64,000 nucleotides of DNA from Theodoxus fluviatilis (GCA_034096865.1 JAWQFJ010005501.1:1-64000); one strand, 5' to 3'. Positions 13,046-24,815 are shown, counted from the stretch's first letter. Numbers and translations are program-made. The notes: generated by a model from the sequence alone, not told the origin.

Positions 13046-13538
13046 TGTTGCACTCTTCTCTGCAATATCTTGATGTACGGGGGTTCTCCTGGCTTGCGCT
13101 AGGAAGTCGAAGTGACAGACTCCAGTGATCGTTTCCAATGAACTTTATTCACGCACTGACCTCTACAGTGGTGAAAATCAGCAACAGCAATTCGTATAGC
13201 GCTCACACAGCTTCACTCTGCTTACAGTACTGCAGAGGCTCGCTAGCACACAGCAGAAACTCGCTATCTCGAGAGTCAAAGCTCTCACCTTTAACTCTGT
13301 CGTATCTGCTGCTCTCCCTCTCTCACTCGCTTTCGCTCCTTATATACCTTTACACATCTTCTAGAAACTACCAGCACAATATCGCACCTACTTCCACATT
13401 CCTAACTGCGACGCGACTGACTTACCGTGTCACAACAAGCTAATATTAGCCTAACTCGGTCGCGCGCGGGTCAAGGCCGTGACCTGACTGATAAACACGC
13501 CTGCGACGTTGCCAGCATTATCTAGAATATTCACAACA
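13046..13538 (-). repeat. Outer element 3' LTR
   Basis: 493 bp, TG...CA ends, nearly identical to 24866-25358; one clear difference is CTATCTCGAG versus CTACCTCGAG. Confidence 0.93.
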
Positions 13539-13540
13539 TA

Positions 13541-13552
13541 GCTCCTCCCCTA
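13541..13552 (-). promoter_or_regulatory. Outer element polypurine tract
   Basis: On the minus strand TTTAGGGGAGGAGC directly precedes the 3' LTR, the expected plus-strand primer of an LTR retrotransposon. Confidence 0.7.
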
Positions 13553-13843
13553 AAGACCGAAACGACCCCGTCGGTCTCACTACATATACAACTCCATCAC
13601 TAAATTTACAAAACACCATAAACTAACACCTCAAAAATAGCAACAACATTATCATCAACAACAACAAAATACCGGGAAAGAGTCAATCTGCAGTCCAGGT
13701 AGTTCAAGAATTACAAAATGAGTGGCATAGATGCAGAAACTTGACACATGGGCGAAAGCTTCCTTGCGGTAGCATCTGCCCAGTCCATGGGGTCAATGTC
13801 TGCAAGACCACTGTCCATTCTGTCACTGAAAATAAAGAACTCC

Positions 13844-14340
13844 TCACAGGAAGCGAGAGGGCCGCATCACACGCCGCTCTCGCCACGTATATGTCTGTAC
13901 GTAATCAGGGATCGCTCCATCCACGCTCTCGTCTTCCGAGGAAGGCCCTGGTACAGTGTCTCTCTCTGTGGGCTCGTCGTCGGTCGGGTCAGGGTGACGT
14001 CGTGGCGACTGCCACCAGTCCGGCGGTAGTTCTCCCTGGTACTTCCAGAGACGGGCACGGTTCACGTAACGTCCTCTCTGTGGCCGGGCAAGCTTGGTGG
14101 TGCATCCCTTCTCAGTCCGTGGGTTGGAGTACCACGGTGCAGTGCCATCAGGAGAGATCTGGTGATAGGCCTTGCGGTTGTAACCAGTCTTCATTCCGTC
14201 CACGCTCCGCTGCAGGTGTGTCCTTGCGGACTTTCCCACTGCCTGCAGCATACCCTGGAGCGGTTCCACACCCTGGGGCACTTCACGGGGGATATCCACC
14301 AATGGCCCGGCGACCACTGCAGAACTGTTAGTCTTGCTAG
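13844..14340 (-). pseudogene. Outer element integrase C-terminal region
   Basis: Minus-strand frame with the layout of a Ty3-type integrase C-terminus: an Ala/Arg/Lys helix (QAVGKSARTHLQRSV), a YNRKAY word, a Trp-containing NPR segment, KLARPQRGRYV, then an acidic Ser-rich tail. The frame also joins that of the integrase zinc-binding domain once the TIR element at 14341-16199 is removed, but the DDE catalytic core that should lie between is absent. Remnant of pol; no catalytic function possible. Confidence 0.65.
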
Positions 14341-14404
14341 GAGGTTAGTAAGGGTCGCAGTTTGCGAGAGTTGCTTCCCTCTATTGGAGTAAAAGCGAGA
14401 CAAG

Positions 14405-15877
<1,473 letters not shown>

Positions 15878-16199
15878 CCGCTTTTTCGCACAATCGCACG
15901 CACACGCACAGTCGAACGCTCACGGAATGCATACAGACGAACGCACTGAGTTGGGGCTTTCCCTTTCATTTTATGACAGCAGGGATGGAGAACAATCTCC
16001 TAGATGTACTGGCATTGCTACAATTTCGTACACAGCACGAGCGTACCATTTTCCACACCTCACACGATGTCAGATAGGTCGTGAAATGATATGCAGAAAT
16101 GGCTACGAAGCAGTCTCATCAAAGACCATACATGGTCTCATGTTCACTCCATTCAAGGGAAGTCACTCGCGCGCCAAATACGTCATCCTTACTAACCTC

Positions 16200-16487
16200 A
16201 GAGCCACTACGGCGACTGTGGGGTCTTGTCCGTGAGGCACAGATGGCACAGCGCCGACACAAGTTGCAAACGGACTTGTGTCGACCAATCCAAAAGTACC
16301 GCTCACAGACGCGTCGGTACGTCTTCTGCCTTCCGAGGTGGCCAGCTGCTGGGTCATCGTGTACCTGTCTCAGCGCTTCCTCCTGCATGGCTCTCGGCAG
16401 AACAGGGAGAAGGCGGCAGGTTTCTCCCTTCTCGTCTATATCCACTTTCTGTACAGCGCTCCATCCGTCAGCTGCAAGGCATCCCAC
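16200..16487 (-). pseudogene. Outer element integrase zinc-binding (HHCC) domain
   Basis: The minus-strand frame includes VHDDPAAGHLGRQKTY, VCERYFWIG and CNLCRRCAIC, the His-His-Cys-Cys layout of retroviral-type integrase N-termini. It overlaps the preceding protease/linker frame at 16436-16487 in another frame, so there is a frameshift near 16440. The catalytic core that should follow is missing. Confidence 0.75.
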
Positions 16488-16906
16488 TGGGTCCAGTATG
16501 CCTTGGTGACAGGGCTGGTAACGGCGACCTTCCTCCAGGGTGGGCGGACAGGCCTGTCCTCCATCCAGCGGATGATGGGCTGCAGGTCCGGATCCTGTCT
16601 CTGTGCGACTGCCAGAGGCGTCTCTTGAGCGGCGATCCGCCTCAACGCACCCGAAGGCCGCAGTGAAGCATTCCCTTCACCCCCAAGACCCTTCAACTGC
16701 ACGTGGTGCCCATCAATCAGCAGGAGGAACTGTCCCCAGTCTATAACACAGCAATGCTTCTGCAAAAAGTCTATCCCCAGGATGACGTCATCTTCTATAT
16801 CGGCGATCACGAAGGGGTGAGAAATAACAAGCTCACCGGCCTTCACCTTCACTGTCATGACGCCGTGCACAGGGATCGGTCTGTTCATGACGTCAGTGAG
16901 CACCAT
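16436..16906 (-). pseudogene. Outer element protease C-terminus joined to pre-integrase linker
   Basis: Starts with protease-type sequence (VILGIDFLQKH) and passes without interruption into a region typical of the linker before integrase (RQDPDLQPIIRWM, LTDGALYRKW). Reverse transcriptase and RNase H, normally about 2 kb here, are absent with no scar stop codon, so the deletion is in frame. The upstream gag-protease frame ends at a single TGA (16934-16936) in the same phase. Confidence 0.75.
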
Positions 16907-16933
16907 TGCTGATTCCTCTCTTCTCTGGAAGGG

Positions 16934-17635
16934 TCACAGACCAGTCTTTATCACAGAAATGGTCGCTCCTGAGTCGATCAGTGCCTGTCGACGGATACCG
17001 TCGATGTACACTTCGATCGCCGCTCCTCCTCGGTCTACGCGCACGCTCTTGAGCCGGTGCAGGGTGGAGTTTTCCTGGGAGGTGGTGGCTTTCTCCTTCC
17101 TCTGTGGACAGCGGCGAGCGATGTGGCCTATCTTATTGCAGTTATAACACTTGATATATCCACGCTGTCCCTCCCGATGAAAGGAAAGGTTTCTGATCTT
17201 TTCTTCCAGCTTTTTCTCCAGTCTGCAGATAACGGTGTCAAGGCGGGTTACTTCTCCTTCCAGGGAGTCGAGGCGTGCTGTTTCCTGCTGGAGGTTAGCA
17301 TCAATGCGACCTATCTCCTCTCTGAGGCGACAGCTCACTGCCTCGATTTCCCTCTGAAGTCCCTCTGTCCCGGCTTTGATGTTTTGCAGCAACTCTTCCT
17401 GATGCAGGCGATGTTCCCTCTCTTCCGCCTCCTTCTGTTCACGGTATGCAGCTTCTTGCTGGCGACGCTCTGCTTCTTCTTGCTCCTTCCGTTCACGGTA
17501 GGCTTTCTCCTCTGCCTCCTTCCGCTCGCTGTCTGCCTTCTCCTCTGCCTTCTCCCGCTCGCGGTCTGCCTTCTCCCTCTCGCGGTCTGCAGCTTCTTGC
17601 TGGCGACGCTGGGCTTCTTCTAGCTCTTTCTGTTC
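16934..17635 (-). CDS. gag: Outer element gag-like coiled coil, zinc knuckle and protease N-terminus
   Basis: Continuous minus-strand frame. First comes a highly charged Glu/Lys/Arg/Ala coiled coil with repeats of REREKA and RRQQEAA type. Next is a second coiled coil (SRLREEIGR-like heptads), then a CCHC knuckle (CYNCNKIGHIARRC), and the protease active-site motif ALIDSGATIS near the end. It stops at TGA 16934-16936, after which the same frame continues. Upstream the frame is continuous with 24690-24815 once the inner retrotransposon and one TCTG copy are discounted. The product would package RNA; the long coiled coil is unlike the capsid fold of the inner element's gag. Confidence 0.75.
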   Translation of the reverse strand, partial: EQKELEEAQRRQQEAADREREKADREREKAEEKADSERKEAEEKAYRERKEQEEAERRQQEAAYREQKEAEEREHRLHQEELLQNIKAGTEGLQREIEAVSCRLREEIGRIDANLQQETARLDSLEGEVTRLDTVICRLEKKLEEKIRNLSFHREGQRGYIKCYNCNKIGHIARRCPQRKEKATTSQENSTLHRLKSVRVDRGGAAIEVYIDGIRRQALIDSGATISVIKTGL

Positions 17636-17639
17636 TCTG
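17636..17639. repeat. Inner retrotransposon target duplication (TCTG)
   Basis: TCTG at 17636-17639 is repeated at 24690-24693. Confidence 0.9.
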
Positions 17640-18649
17640 TGTGACAAGGTGCACTTGTGTGCCACCATGACCAATCAGTTTTGTTCTTTCATTGTTAGTT
17701 TCCGCCCACGTGCTATTGTTTCGCCCCACCCTTTCCTGTTGTGATGTTCTCGCCCTCCTATTTCCCCTCCTTTTCCCACCTGGGGCCGTGGTGACGTTTT
17801 TTTCTCTCTCTGACGTCATTCCTCTCTGAGTTCATTTAGACTGACCATGGGGTAACGGTAAGTTGGTTATTCTAGTTTATGATAAGGCTGCTTTCTATGT
17901 AGTCAGGATAGTTCGATACTATGACTATATGGGATGTTGGATCTGACAGTCTGTTGCTGTGTTGTTAGTGGCCATCACTGCCAGTAACCAGATAATTGTG
18001 TCAGAGTGTAAGCCTTGGATGGAGATGTATTTGGAGATACATATGCTTGGTCATCTAATGATAAGTCAAAGTATTCTACAACTTAAGTTGCTCCTGTACA
18101 GGAATAGACATGATAGGATGACATTCATGGGCTATTGGTAGCTAATTTGTAAGTGTTATTCTCCATGGATAACTTACTGGTTGGCTTGGTTGTCAGGTGG
18201 AATTTAGAGTTATCGGGCTGTATTCAAATGGCATACTGGTGACCCATTCACAGTTGCCAAATGGAGTTTAACATTATCAACCCCGTTTCGGTCACGAAGT
18301 CATTACCATTTCTCTTTTGGCCTTTCCCCCTCCTTTTTCTGACATCACAAGTCAAACTGTCAATGCCATAAACTGTCTGGACTATTTCATTATTTGATGC
18401 TGGCATTTATGTCTAATTATCCCATTTTAGTTTTATGGTTATGCTACTCTGACTAATGTGTTGTCTTGGTTTATTTTAGTTTGCCATCGTGCTTTTGGTA
18501 TAATTGTGTTAGTATCAGATTAAATATTACATACTGAGAAAACCTTTTCCTAATTGTTTCTTTTCAAACATATCGAACCTATTTCCCATTTTCAACCTTT
18601 CCCTATGTCCCATGTTCGTTTTCCCCCCCTTCCATTCGGACACATTACA
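17640..18649 (+). repeat. Inner element 5' LTR
   Basis: Begins TGTGACAAGGTGC and ends CACATTACA; 1010 bp, near-identical to 23680-24689. Confidence 0.95.
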
Positions 18650-18652
18650 TTT

Positions 18653-18670
18653 TGGCGTCGTCGGCAGGAT
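18653..18670 (+). promoter_or_regulatory. Inner element primer-binding site
   Basis: TGGCGTCGTCGGCAGGAT starts three bases after the LTR. TGG at the start pairs with a tRNA 3' CCA. The same word recurs at 42362-42380 after another LTR-like end. I cannot name the tRNA with certainty. Confidence 0.8.
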
Positions 18671-18694
18671 TAGGAAAATTATTTAAAAAGCACG

Positions 18695-19585
18695 ATGGCA
18701 GATGGACAGGTCAACCCCAATGTTGCCGCTGAGGAGGGGCAACCAGAGCAACCGGCCGTGGTGCAGGAACAGGGAGAAGTGGCGGAGCGCAGACCCGCAG
18801 ATTCAGCACCGCCTGCCCAGGATGGAGATGACCAGAGAGCTCAATACAGGGAACGGGACCACCTACACGGGAACTGGATGCCGCAACCCCGTCTTCCACA
18901 CTTCGATGGGAGCGGCCCAGTTGATGAGTTTGTGGACGAGGTGGAGAGGGTGCTTGACGCATACAACATGCGGCCTGCAATCGGGCTGGAGCTGATCCTC
19001 CGCCACCTGGATGGCCAAGCAAGACGCGAGGTACTCGGAATGCCTGCGGCGGATCGTCGAGATCTTTCAAAGGTGACCAGCCATCTCACCTTGACCTTTG
19101 GGGACAGGCGACACCGGGTCTTACTGCTGGAGGAGTTTAACCAGCGGCGACAACGACCCGGGGAGTCGGTCCTGGAGTTCGTACATGAGTTGCAGACACT
19201 GGCCAGGAAGCTCAACCGCTCAAAGCCAGGAACAATATCCGAGCTTGACCTGCGTGACCGCTTTGCCGAGCGCCTCAGCAGCGCAGACCTACGACGGGAG
19301 CTCAGGCGTCTCCGATCGGCCAAGCCAGATGTCACCCTCAGTGCTCTTAAGGATGCTGCTCTCCAGTGGCTGCAGGATGAAGCGGAAGATGATGTGGCTC
19401 ACGTCCAGAGTCAGAGTGTGACTGTCACGGAGCTTGCCCCAATTCTTCAGCGCATGGAAGAGCTGACCGAGGCAGTGAACGATTTAAGAACCAGCAGAGC
19501 TGGCAGGAGGCAAGACGGGTGCTTCCACTGCGGAGAGAGAGGCCACTTCAAACGTAACTGCCCCAAGCTGAGGGCGGGAAAATAG
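18695..19585 (+). CDS. gag: Gag polyprotein, inner retrotransposon
   Basis: 296 codons from an ATG 25 bp after the primer-binding site. An acidic/Gln-rich N-terminus is followed by a capsid-like helical region (PRLPHFDGSG onward, with LTLTFGDRRHR and EFVHELQTLARKL), as in Ty3-type gag. A single CCHC knuckle sits at residues 276-289 (CFHCGERGHFKRNC). The product assembles cytoplasmic particles and binds genomic RNA. The frame ends at TAG 19583-19585 directly after a slippery heptamer that allows entry into pol. Confidence 0.95.
   Translation: MADGQVNPNVAAEEGQPEQPAVVQEQGEVAERRPADSAPPAQDGDDQRAQYRERDHLHGNWMPQPRLPHFDGSGPVDEFVDEVERVLDAYNMRPAIGLELILRHLDGQARREVLGMPAADRRDLSKVTSHLTLTFGDRRHRVLLLEEFNQRRQRPGESVLEFVHELQTLARKLNRSKPGTISELDLRDRFAERLSSADLRRELRRLRSAKPDVTLSALKDAALQWLQDEAEDDVAHVQSQSVTVTELAPILQRMEELTEAVNDLRTSRAGRRQDGCFHCGERGHFKRNCPKLRAGK
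19576..19582 (+). promoter_or_regulatory. -1 ribosomal frameshift heptamer G GGA AAA
   Basis: In the gag frame the codons read GCG GGA AAA TAG. The heptamer GGGAAAA has the X XXY YYZ form. Pol is open in the -1 frame from 19558, so a one-base backward slip here bypasses the gag stop and enters pol. A stimulatory structure downstream was not demonstrated. Confidence 0.85.
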
Positions 19586-19596
19586 CCGCCTCTGTT

Positions 19597-22500
19597 GTGA
19601 CAAGTAGCCAAACGGCGGGGGCAAGGACAACGGCTACCAGTGTGAGAGCAGACTGTCCAGTGGTAACGGCAAGCTTGGAAGGCCAACAAGTCCAAGCTTT
19701 GATAGACACTGGCAGTGAAGTGAGTACGATAACCGAGACATTCTACAGGAAGAGACTAGCAATACTATCCCTAGCACAGGCCAACTGGTTATCTCTCAGG
19801 GCGGCCAATGGCCTAGAAATACCCTACATCGGCTTACTCCAAGGGAGGGTGGAAGCATTCGGCGGGACATGTGAGGGCATCTTCCTGGTCGTGAAGGATG
19901 CTACCGACCGACATCATCGACAACGGAAGGAGACTGTTCCTATTATCCTCGGCATGAACGTGCTACAATCCTTGTTAAGCCCAGAGAGAGTTGGCCTGGA
20001 CGTGACAGCGACTCCGTGGCTTCCAGCGATGGTACGGGAGGTGTGCACCAGTGTCAACTCAGTCCAGGGTGTTGCAAGAGTTGCGGGGAAGGTGCGAGTA
20101 CCAGCAGAAGCTATGCTTGCTGTCCGAGTCACTGGCGTGGAACGTACCCACCTACCGAGACAATTAGCTGAACCCTGTACACTTCCTTTACCCCCTGGCC
20201 TCATCCTCATCCCCACTCTCATTAGCTCCCAACGTGAGTCTCGCTATGTCCGTGTTGTTAACCTAACAGGCGAAGACATTTTCCTGCAACCCCGAACACC
20301 CATTGCCACACTCCATGCTGTCGACTCTGTCGATTCCCCTGGCTCAGTGGAAGTGGAGGTCACAACGAACGAAATAGTCGTGAAAGAGGTGTCAGTAGAT
20401 GATCCAGCCTTGTCTGCAGTGGAGCTGGCACAGAAGTTGGAGAACTTCAAGGGAACTGCCAGCGAGAAGCAGAGAGTGCTGGAGGTGCTGTCAAGACACC
20501 GTGGTGCCATCGCGACTGGAGAAGATGACCTTGGGTACACTGACGTAGACTTCCACCGGCTCAGGACGACAGACGAAGTTCCTGTGAGACAAGCACATCG
20601 TCCCATTCCTGCTCGAGAGTACCAGGAGGTACGAGAACACATAAAAGAACTCCTCCGAAAGAATATCATCCAGGAATCTCACTCACCCTATGCTGCACCA
20701 ATAGTGATTGTCCGGAAGAAGGATGGGTCTATACGGCTGTGTGTGGACTATCGCCGTCTGAACCAGAAGACAGTCAAAGATGCTTACCCCCTTCCGCGGA
20801 TTCAAGAATCACTGGACAGTCTGGTGGGATCCAAGTTCTTCTCCACCCTTGATCTCCAAAGTGGGTACCACCAGGTTGCGATGGATCCGTCAGACCAGCA
20901 TAAAACGGCCTTTACCACCCCATACGGACTGTACGAGTACACCAGGATGCCGTTTGGTTTGACCGGAGCACCTGCGACATTCCAACGGTTGATGAACGGG
21001 GTCATGTCGGAATGGTTGTTCGACTTCTTACTCGTCTACTTAGACGACCTTCTCATCTTCTCTGCCACCTTCGACGAACACTTGCAGCACCTGGACAAGG
21101 TTCTTCAGCGCATTGAGGAGACAGGACTGAAGCTGAACCTGGGAAAATGCCAATTACTACGCAAGGAGGTGAGCTTCTTGGGCCACACCATCTCAGCTCA
21201 GGGCATCGGCTGTCAGGCAGAGAAGGTGGAAGCTGTGCAGAACTGGCCGCGACCCAAGACTGTCAAGGATTTACGGTCATTTCTCGGCTTTGCCGGCTAT
21301 TATCGCCGCTTTGTGAAGAACTATGCCAAGATTGCCGGCCCACTCCACACTCTTGTAAACCAAGCCTCCCCAGGGAAGAAAAAGGGCAAGAAGAAAGTCT
21401 CCCTCGAGGAGAGTTGGAGTCCCGACCACCAAGTAGCATTTCAGGTCCTGAAAGACAAACTAACCAGCGCCGACGTCCTGGCGTATGCCGACTTCCAGCG
21501 GCCCTTCATCCTGGAAACCGATGCATCCTACGATGGGCTGGGAGCCATCTTGAGTCAGGAACAGCCAGATGGAACCGTGAGGGTGATTGCCTTCGCCAGT
21601 CGTAGACTACGCCCGACAGAGAGAAACCAAACAAACTACAGCAGTTTCAAGCTGGAGTTCCTCGCACTTAAGTGGGCGATCACGGAAAAGTTTCGGAGCT
21701 ACCTCTTGGGTGCTACATTCAAGATCTACACGGACAACAATCCTCTAGCTCACTTCCAGACATCCAACCTTGGTGCCCTGGAGCAGCGTTGGGCCGCACA
21801 ACTGGCCAACTTCAACTTCACCATCCACTACAAACCTGGCCGAACCAACAAGGCAGACGCACTTTCCAGGCTTCCGGCACCAGACGCCCTTCCACCCCAG
21901 TCTACTCCGGTACCTGCAGAACTTGCGGAAGTCCAACAGATGTCATGCCAACAACAGGAACTCCAACTTGACCCCACCACCAGACCCAACCCTTGTACCA
22001 GGGGTACACCTGATGAGTTTAACAAGGTTCTCCCTTCCCACTCCCCCAGAGACCTTGCACAGTTACAACAAGATGACCCCGTGGTTCGCCCCACTCTGCA
22101 GGCGTGGCCAGAGAAGTCCCCACAGACAGCAGATAAGGCAGCTATGGCTCTGAGGAAGCAGCATCAGCGACTCCAGTTGCGGGATGGTGTGCTATACCGA
22201 GAGATACAGGATCCGCAACAGGGGCTCGTATCCCAGCTAGTGCTACCCTCCGTCCTCCGGCCTGATATACTCTATGAACTGCATGACAAGATGGGACATC
22301 AAGGCGTCGAGAGAACTTCTTCACTACTCAAAGAACGTGTCTACTGGCCAGGCATGTCAGCAGACATTAAGAAGTACATAGAGAAGTGTGAGAGATGCAC
22401 CATGAATCGGCGACCAATGGTCCAACCAGCTATGGGACACCTACTGGCCAGTCGACCTCTAGAAATCGTTGCCATGGACTTCACCAAGCTAGAGATGGCG

Positions 22501-23640
22501 TCTGATGGTAGAGACAACGTTCTTGTCATCACCGACGTATTCTCCAAGTACACCCAAGCTATCCCTACCCGGAACCAGGAGGCACAGACAGTGGCGAAAG
22601 TTCTTGTCACAGAGTGGTTCCAGCGCTATGGGGTGCCTGAGAGGATCCATAGTGACCAGGGCCGTGACTTTGAGTCGAAAGTCATTCACGAACTGTGTCA
22701 GATTTACGGCGTGAAAAAGACTCGAACTACCCCGTACCACCCCCAGGGAAATGGGCAGTGTGAGCGCTTTAATCGGACTCTCCACGATCTCCTGCGCACA
22801 CTGTCCATTGATCAAAAACGAAGATGGCCCCAACATCTCCAGGAAGTAGTGCAAGCCTACAACACCACTCCCCATGCTTCAACAGGCTTCTCCCCATACT
22901 TCCTTCTGTTTGGCCAAGAGCCTCGTCTACCTGTGGACGTGCTTCTCGGGAGGAAAACAACTTCAGCAGCTGGACCTATGGACTGGGTGCGTCAGCACCA
23001 GCGCCGCTTGCAGGACGCACATCGCCAGGCAGCACGGCGTCTTCAAGAGGCTGCAGAAACCAGAGCACAACGCCATCCCGTGTCAGGTAATCCCAAACTC
23101 GCGGTGGGCGATTTAGTCTACCTGAGGAACAGAGTAGTGGGCAGAAACAAGACTCGGGACAGATGGAACCCTGACATCTATGAAGTGACCGCACAGCCCA
23201 GTGACTCTGTCATACGTGCGCGCCCTCACGTTGGTGGAGCAGAGCGGTGCATCCACCGGCGAGATGTGCTGCCAGTTACATCTTTGGTCACAGACCCAAC
23301 ACCTGTCCATGTAGTCAAACCACTCTTGAGTCCTAGTCTGAAGTTCCATGACAACAATGAGGAAGAAGATGAGGATTGGATCTTCATCCCTACGGATCGC
23401 CACTCCCAGCAGGTTAACAGGCCTGTAAGACTCGCTGTGCAAGCTGGCCAAAGACACCAGCCTGAGCCAGTCGTTCCGGCTCTGGACGTTCAGGTGCCAC
23501 CAGCTGCTCCAGTCGCACAGATCATTGCCAGACGTTCTTTACAAGCTGAGGCCGCACCTAATCTACGTCGGTCAACCAGAGCAACTGCTGGCAAGAACTC
23601 AAACCCTGGGAACATCCCAATGAGTGCCCTGAGACGATAG
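19597..23640 (+). CDS. pol: Pol polyprotein (PR-RT-RH-IN), inner retrotransposon
   Basis: 1347 codons counted from a GTG; the true entry is by -1 frameshift upstream, with the frame open from 19558. Order: aspartic protease (ALIDTGSE, residues about 34-41), reverse transcriptase (LDLQSGYHQV, MPFGLTGAPATFQ, active site YLDD at 481-484), RNase H (first Asp at 642 in ETDASYDGLG; YTDNNPL), integrase zinc-binding HHCC (HDKMGHQG, CERCTMNR) and catalytic triad D961, D1020, E1056 with 35-residue D-E spacing, then a GPY/F-like C-terminal module without a chromodomain. No stop or frameshift. It belongs to the Ty3/mdg4 (Metaviridae) lineage and should be competent as read. Confidence 0.96.
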   Translation: MTSSQTAGARTTATSVRADCPVVTASLEGQQVQALIDTGSEVSTITETFYRKRLAILSLAQANWLSLRAANGLEIPYIGLLQGRVEAFGGTCEGIFLVVKDATDRHHRQRKETVPIILGMNVLQSLLSPERVGLDVTATPWLPAMVREVCTSVNSVQGVARVAGKVRVPAEAMLAVRVTGVERTHLPRQLAEPCTLPLPPGLILIPTLISSQRESRYVRVVNLTGEDIFLQPRTPIATLHAVDSVDSPGSVEVEVTTNEIVVKEVSVDDPALSAVELAQKLENFKGTASEKQRVLEVLSRHRGAIATGEDDLGYTDVDFHRLRTTDEVPVRQAHRPIPAREYQEVREHIKELLRKNIIQESHSPYAAPIVIVRKKDGSIRLCVDYRRLNQKTVKDAYPLPRIQESLDSLVGSKFFSTLDLQSGYHQVAMDPSDQHKTAFTTPYGLYEYTRMPFGLTGAPATFQRLMNGVMSEWLFDFLLVYLDDLLIFSATFDEHLQHLDKVLQRIEETGLKLNLGKCQLLRKEVSFLGHTISAQGIGCQAEKVEAVQNWPRPKTVKDLRSFLGFAGYYRRFVKNYAKIAGPLHTLVNQASPGKKKGKKKVSLEESWSPDHQVAFQVLKDKLTSADVLAYADFQRPFILETDASYDGLGAILSQEQPDGTVRVIAFASRRLRPTERNQTNYSSFKLEFLALKWAITEKFRSYLLGATFKIYTDNNPLAHFQTSNLGALEQRWAAQLANFNFTIHYKPGRTNKADALSRLPAPDALPPQSTPVPAELAEVQQMSCQQQELQLDPTTRPNPCTRGTPDEFNKVLPSHSPRDLAQLQQDDPVVRPTLQAWPEKSPQTADKAAMALRKQHQRLQLRDGVLYREIQDPQQGLVSQLVLPSVLRPDILYELHDKMGHQGVERTSSLLKERVYWPGMSADIKKYIEKCERCTMNRRPMVQPAMGHLLASRPLEIVAMDFTKLEMASDGRDNVLVITDVFSKYTQAIPTRNQEAQTVAKVLVTEWFQRYGVPERIHSDQGRDFESKVIHELCQIYGVKKTRTTPYHPQGNGQCERFNRTLHDLLRTLSIDQKRRWPQHLQEVVQAYNTTPHASTGFSPYFLLFGQEPRLPVDVLLGRKTTSAAGPMDWVRQHQRRLQDAHRQAARRLQEAAETRAQRHPVSGNPKLAVGDLVYLRNRVVGRNKTRDRWNPDIYEVTAQPSDSVIRARPHVGGAERCIHRRDVLPVTSLVTDPTPVHVVKPLLSPSLKFHDNNEEEDEDWIFIPTDRHSQQVNRPVRLAVQAGQRHQPEPVVPALDVQVPPAAPVAQIIARRSLQAEAAPNLRRSTRATAGKNSNPGNIPMSALRR

Positions 23641-23679
23641 TGGCAACGGGGACGTTGCAGATCAGAACCCCGGGACGAG

Positions 23680-24689
23680 TGTGACAAGGTGCACTTGTGT
23701 GCCACCATGACCAATCAGTTTTGTTCTTTCATTGTTAGTTTCCGCCCACGTGCTATTGTTTCGCCCCACCCTTTCCTGTTGTGATGTTCTCGCCCTCCTA
23801 TTTTCCCTCCTTTTCCCACCTGGGGCCGTGGTGACGTTTTTTTCTCTCTCTGACGTCATTCCTCTCTGAGTTCATTTAGACTGACCATGGGGTAACGGTA
23901 AGTTGGTTATTCTAGTTTATGATAAGGCTGCTTTCTATGTAGTCAGGATAGTTCGATACTATGACTATATGGGATGTTGGATCTGACAGTCTGTTGCTGT
24001 GTGTTAGTGGCCATCACTGCCAGTAACCAGATAATTGTGTCAGAGTGTAAGCCTTGGATGGAGATGTATTTGGAGATACATATGCTTGGTCATCTAATGA
24101 TAAGTCAAAGTAAATCTACAACTTAAGTTGCTCCTGTACAGGAATAGACATGATAGGATGACATTCATGGGCTATTGGTAGCTAATTTGTAAGTGTTATT
24201 CTCCATGGATAACTTACTGGTTGGCTTGGTTGTCAGGTGGAATTTAGAGTTATCGGGCTGTATTCAAATGGCATACTGGTGACCCATTCACAGTTGCCAA
24301 ATGGAGTTTAACATTATCAACCCCGTTTCGGTCACGAAGTCATTACCATTTCTCTTTTGGCCTTTCCCCCTCCTTTTTCTGACATCACAAGTCAAACTGT
24401 CAATGCCATAAACTGTCTGGACTATTTCATTATTTGATGCTGGCATTTATGTCTAATTATCCCATTTTAGTTTTATGGTTATGCTACTCTGACTAATGTG
24501 TTGTCTTGGTTTATTTTAGTTTGCCATCGTGCTTTTGGTATAATTGTGTTAGTATCAGATTAAATATTACATACTGAGAAAACCTTTTCCTAATTGTTTC
24601 TTTTCAAACATATCGAACCTATTTCCCATTTTCAACCTTTCCCTATGTCCCATGTTCGTTTCCCCCCCCTTCCATTCGGACACATTACA
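23680..24689 (+). repeat. Inner element 3' LTR
   Basis: 1010 bp matching 17640-18649 at more than 99 percent by eye. Target duplication TCTG follows at 24690-24693. No strong polypurine tract precedes it (purine-rich GGGACGAG only). Confidence 0.95.
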
Positions 24690-24815
24690 TCTGTGACGTT
24701 TTTCTTCCTTTTGTTGGTCGAGCAGAAGTCTCATCATCATTGCGATGTCTTCCTTTGGTTGCTCTGTCGCCTCTGCACGTGCAGCGGATCGTGTTACGCG
24801 TTTCTCGCCGTCCAT
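24690..24815 (-). CDS. gag: Outer element gag N-terminus, split by the inner element
   Basis: ATG at 24815 (minus) opens a 42-codon basic/acidic N-terminus (MDGEKRVTRSAARAE, then a Met-Met-Met-Arg-Leu helix). The frame runs exactly to the inner element's target duplication. Codon phase is continuous with 17635 on the other side, which proves the insertion split one gag frame. Confidence 0.8.

Larger units (their letters stand above)
17640..24689 (+). mobile_element. Intact Ty3/mdg4-type LTR retrotransposon (inner)
   Basis: 7050 bp with two 1010-bp LTRs, a TCTG target duplication, a primer-binding site, and complete gag and pol frames with all catalytic residues. It is inserted in the gag frame of the outer element. 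LTRs differ at only a handful of positions (for example GTGTTGTTAGTG versus GTGTGTTAGTG, and a C-run difference), indicating a recent insertion. No envelope-like frame is present. Confidence 0.95.

Noticed and set aside
13741..14331. 196-codon plus-strand frame
   Set aside because: It is the antisense shadow of the outer element's integrase C-terminal remnant, which has the recognisable motifs.
17057..17623. 188-codon Leu/Phe/Cys-rich plus-strand frame resembling a membrane protein
   Set aside because: Antisense of the Glu/Lys coiled coil; complementary codons give Leu/Phe/Ser by default.
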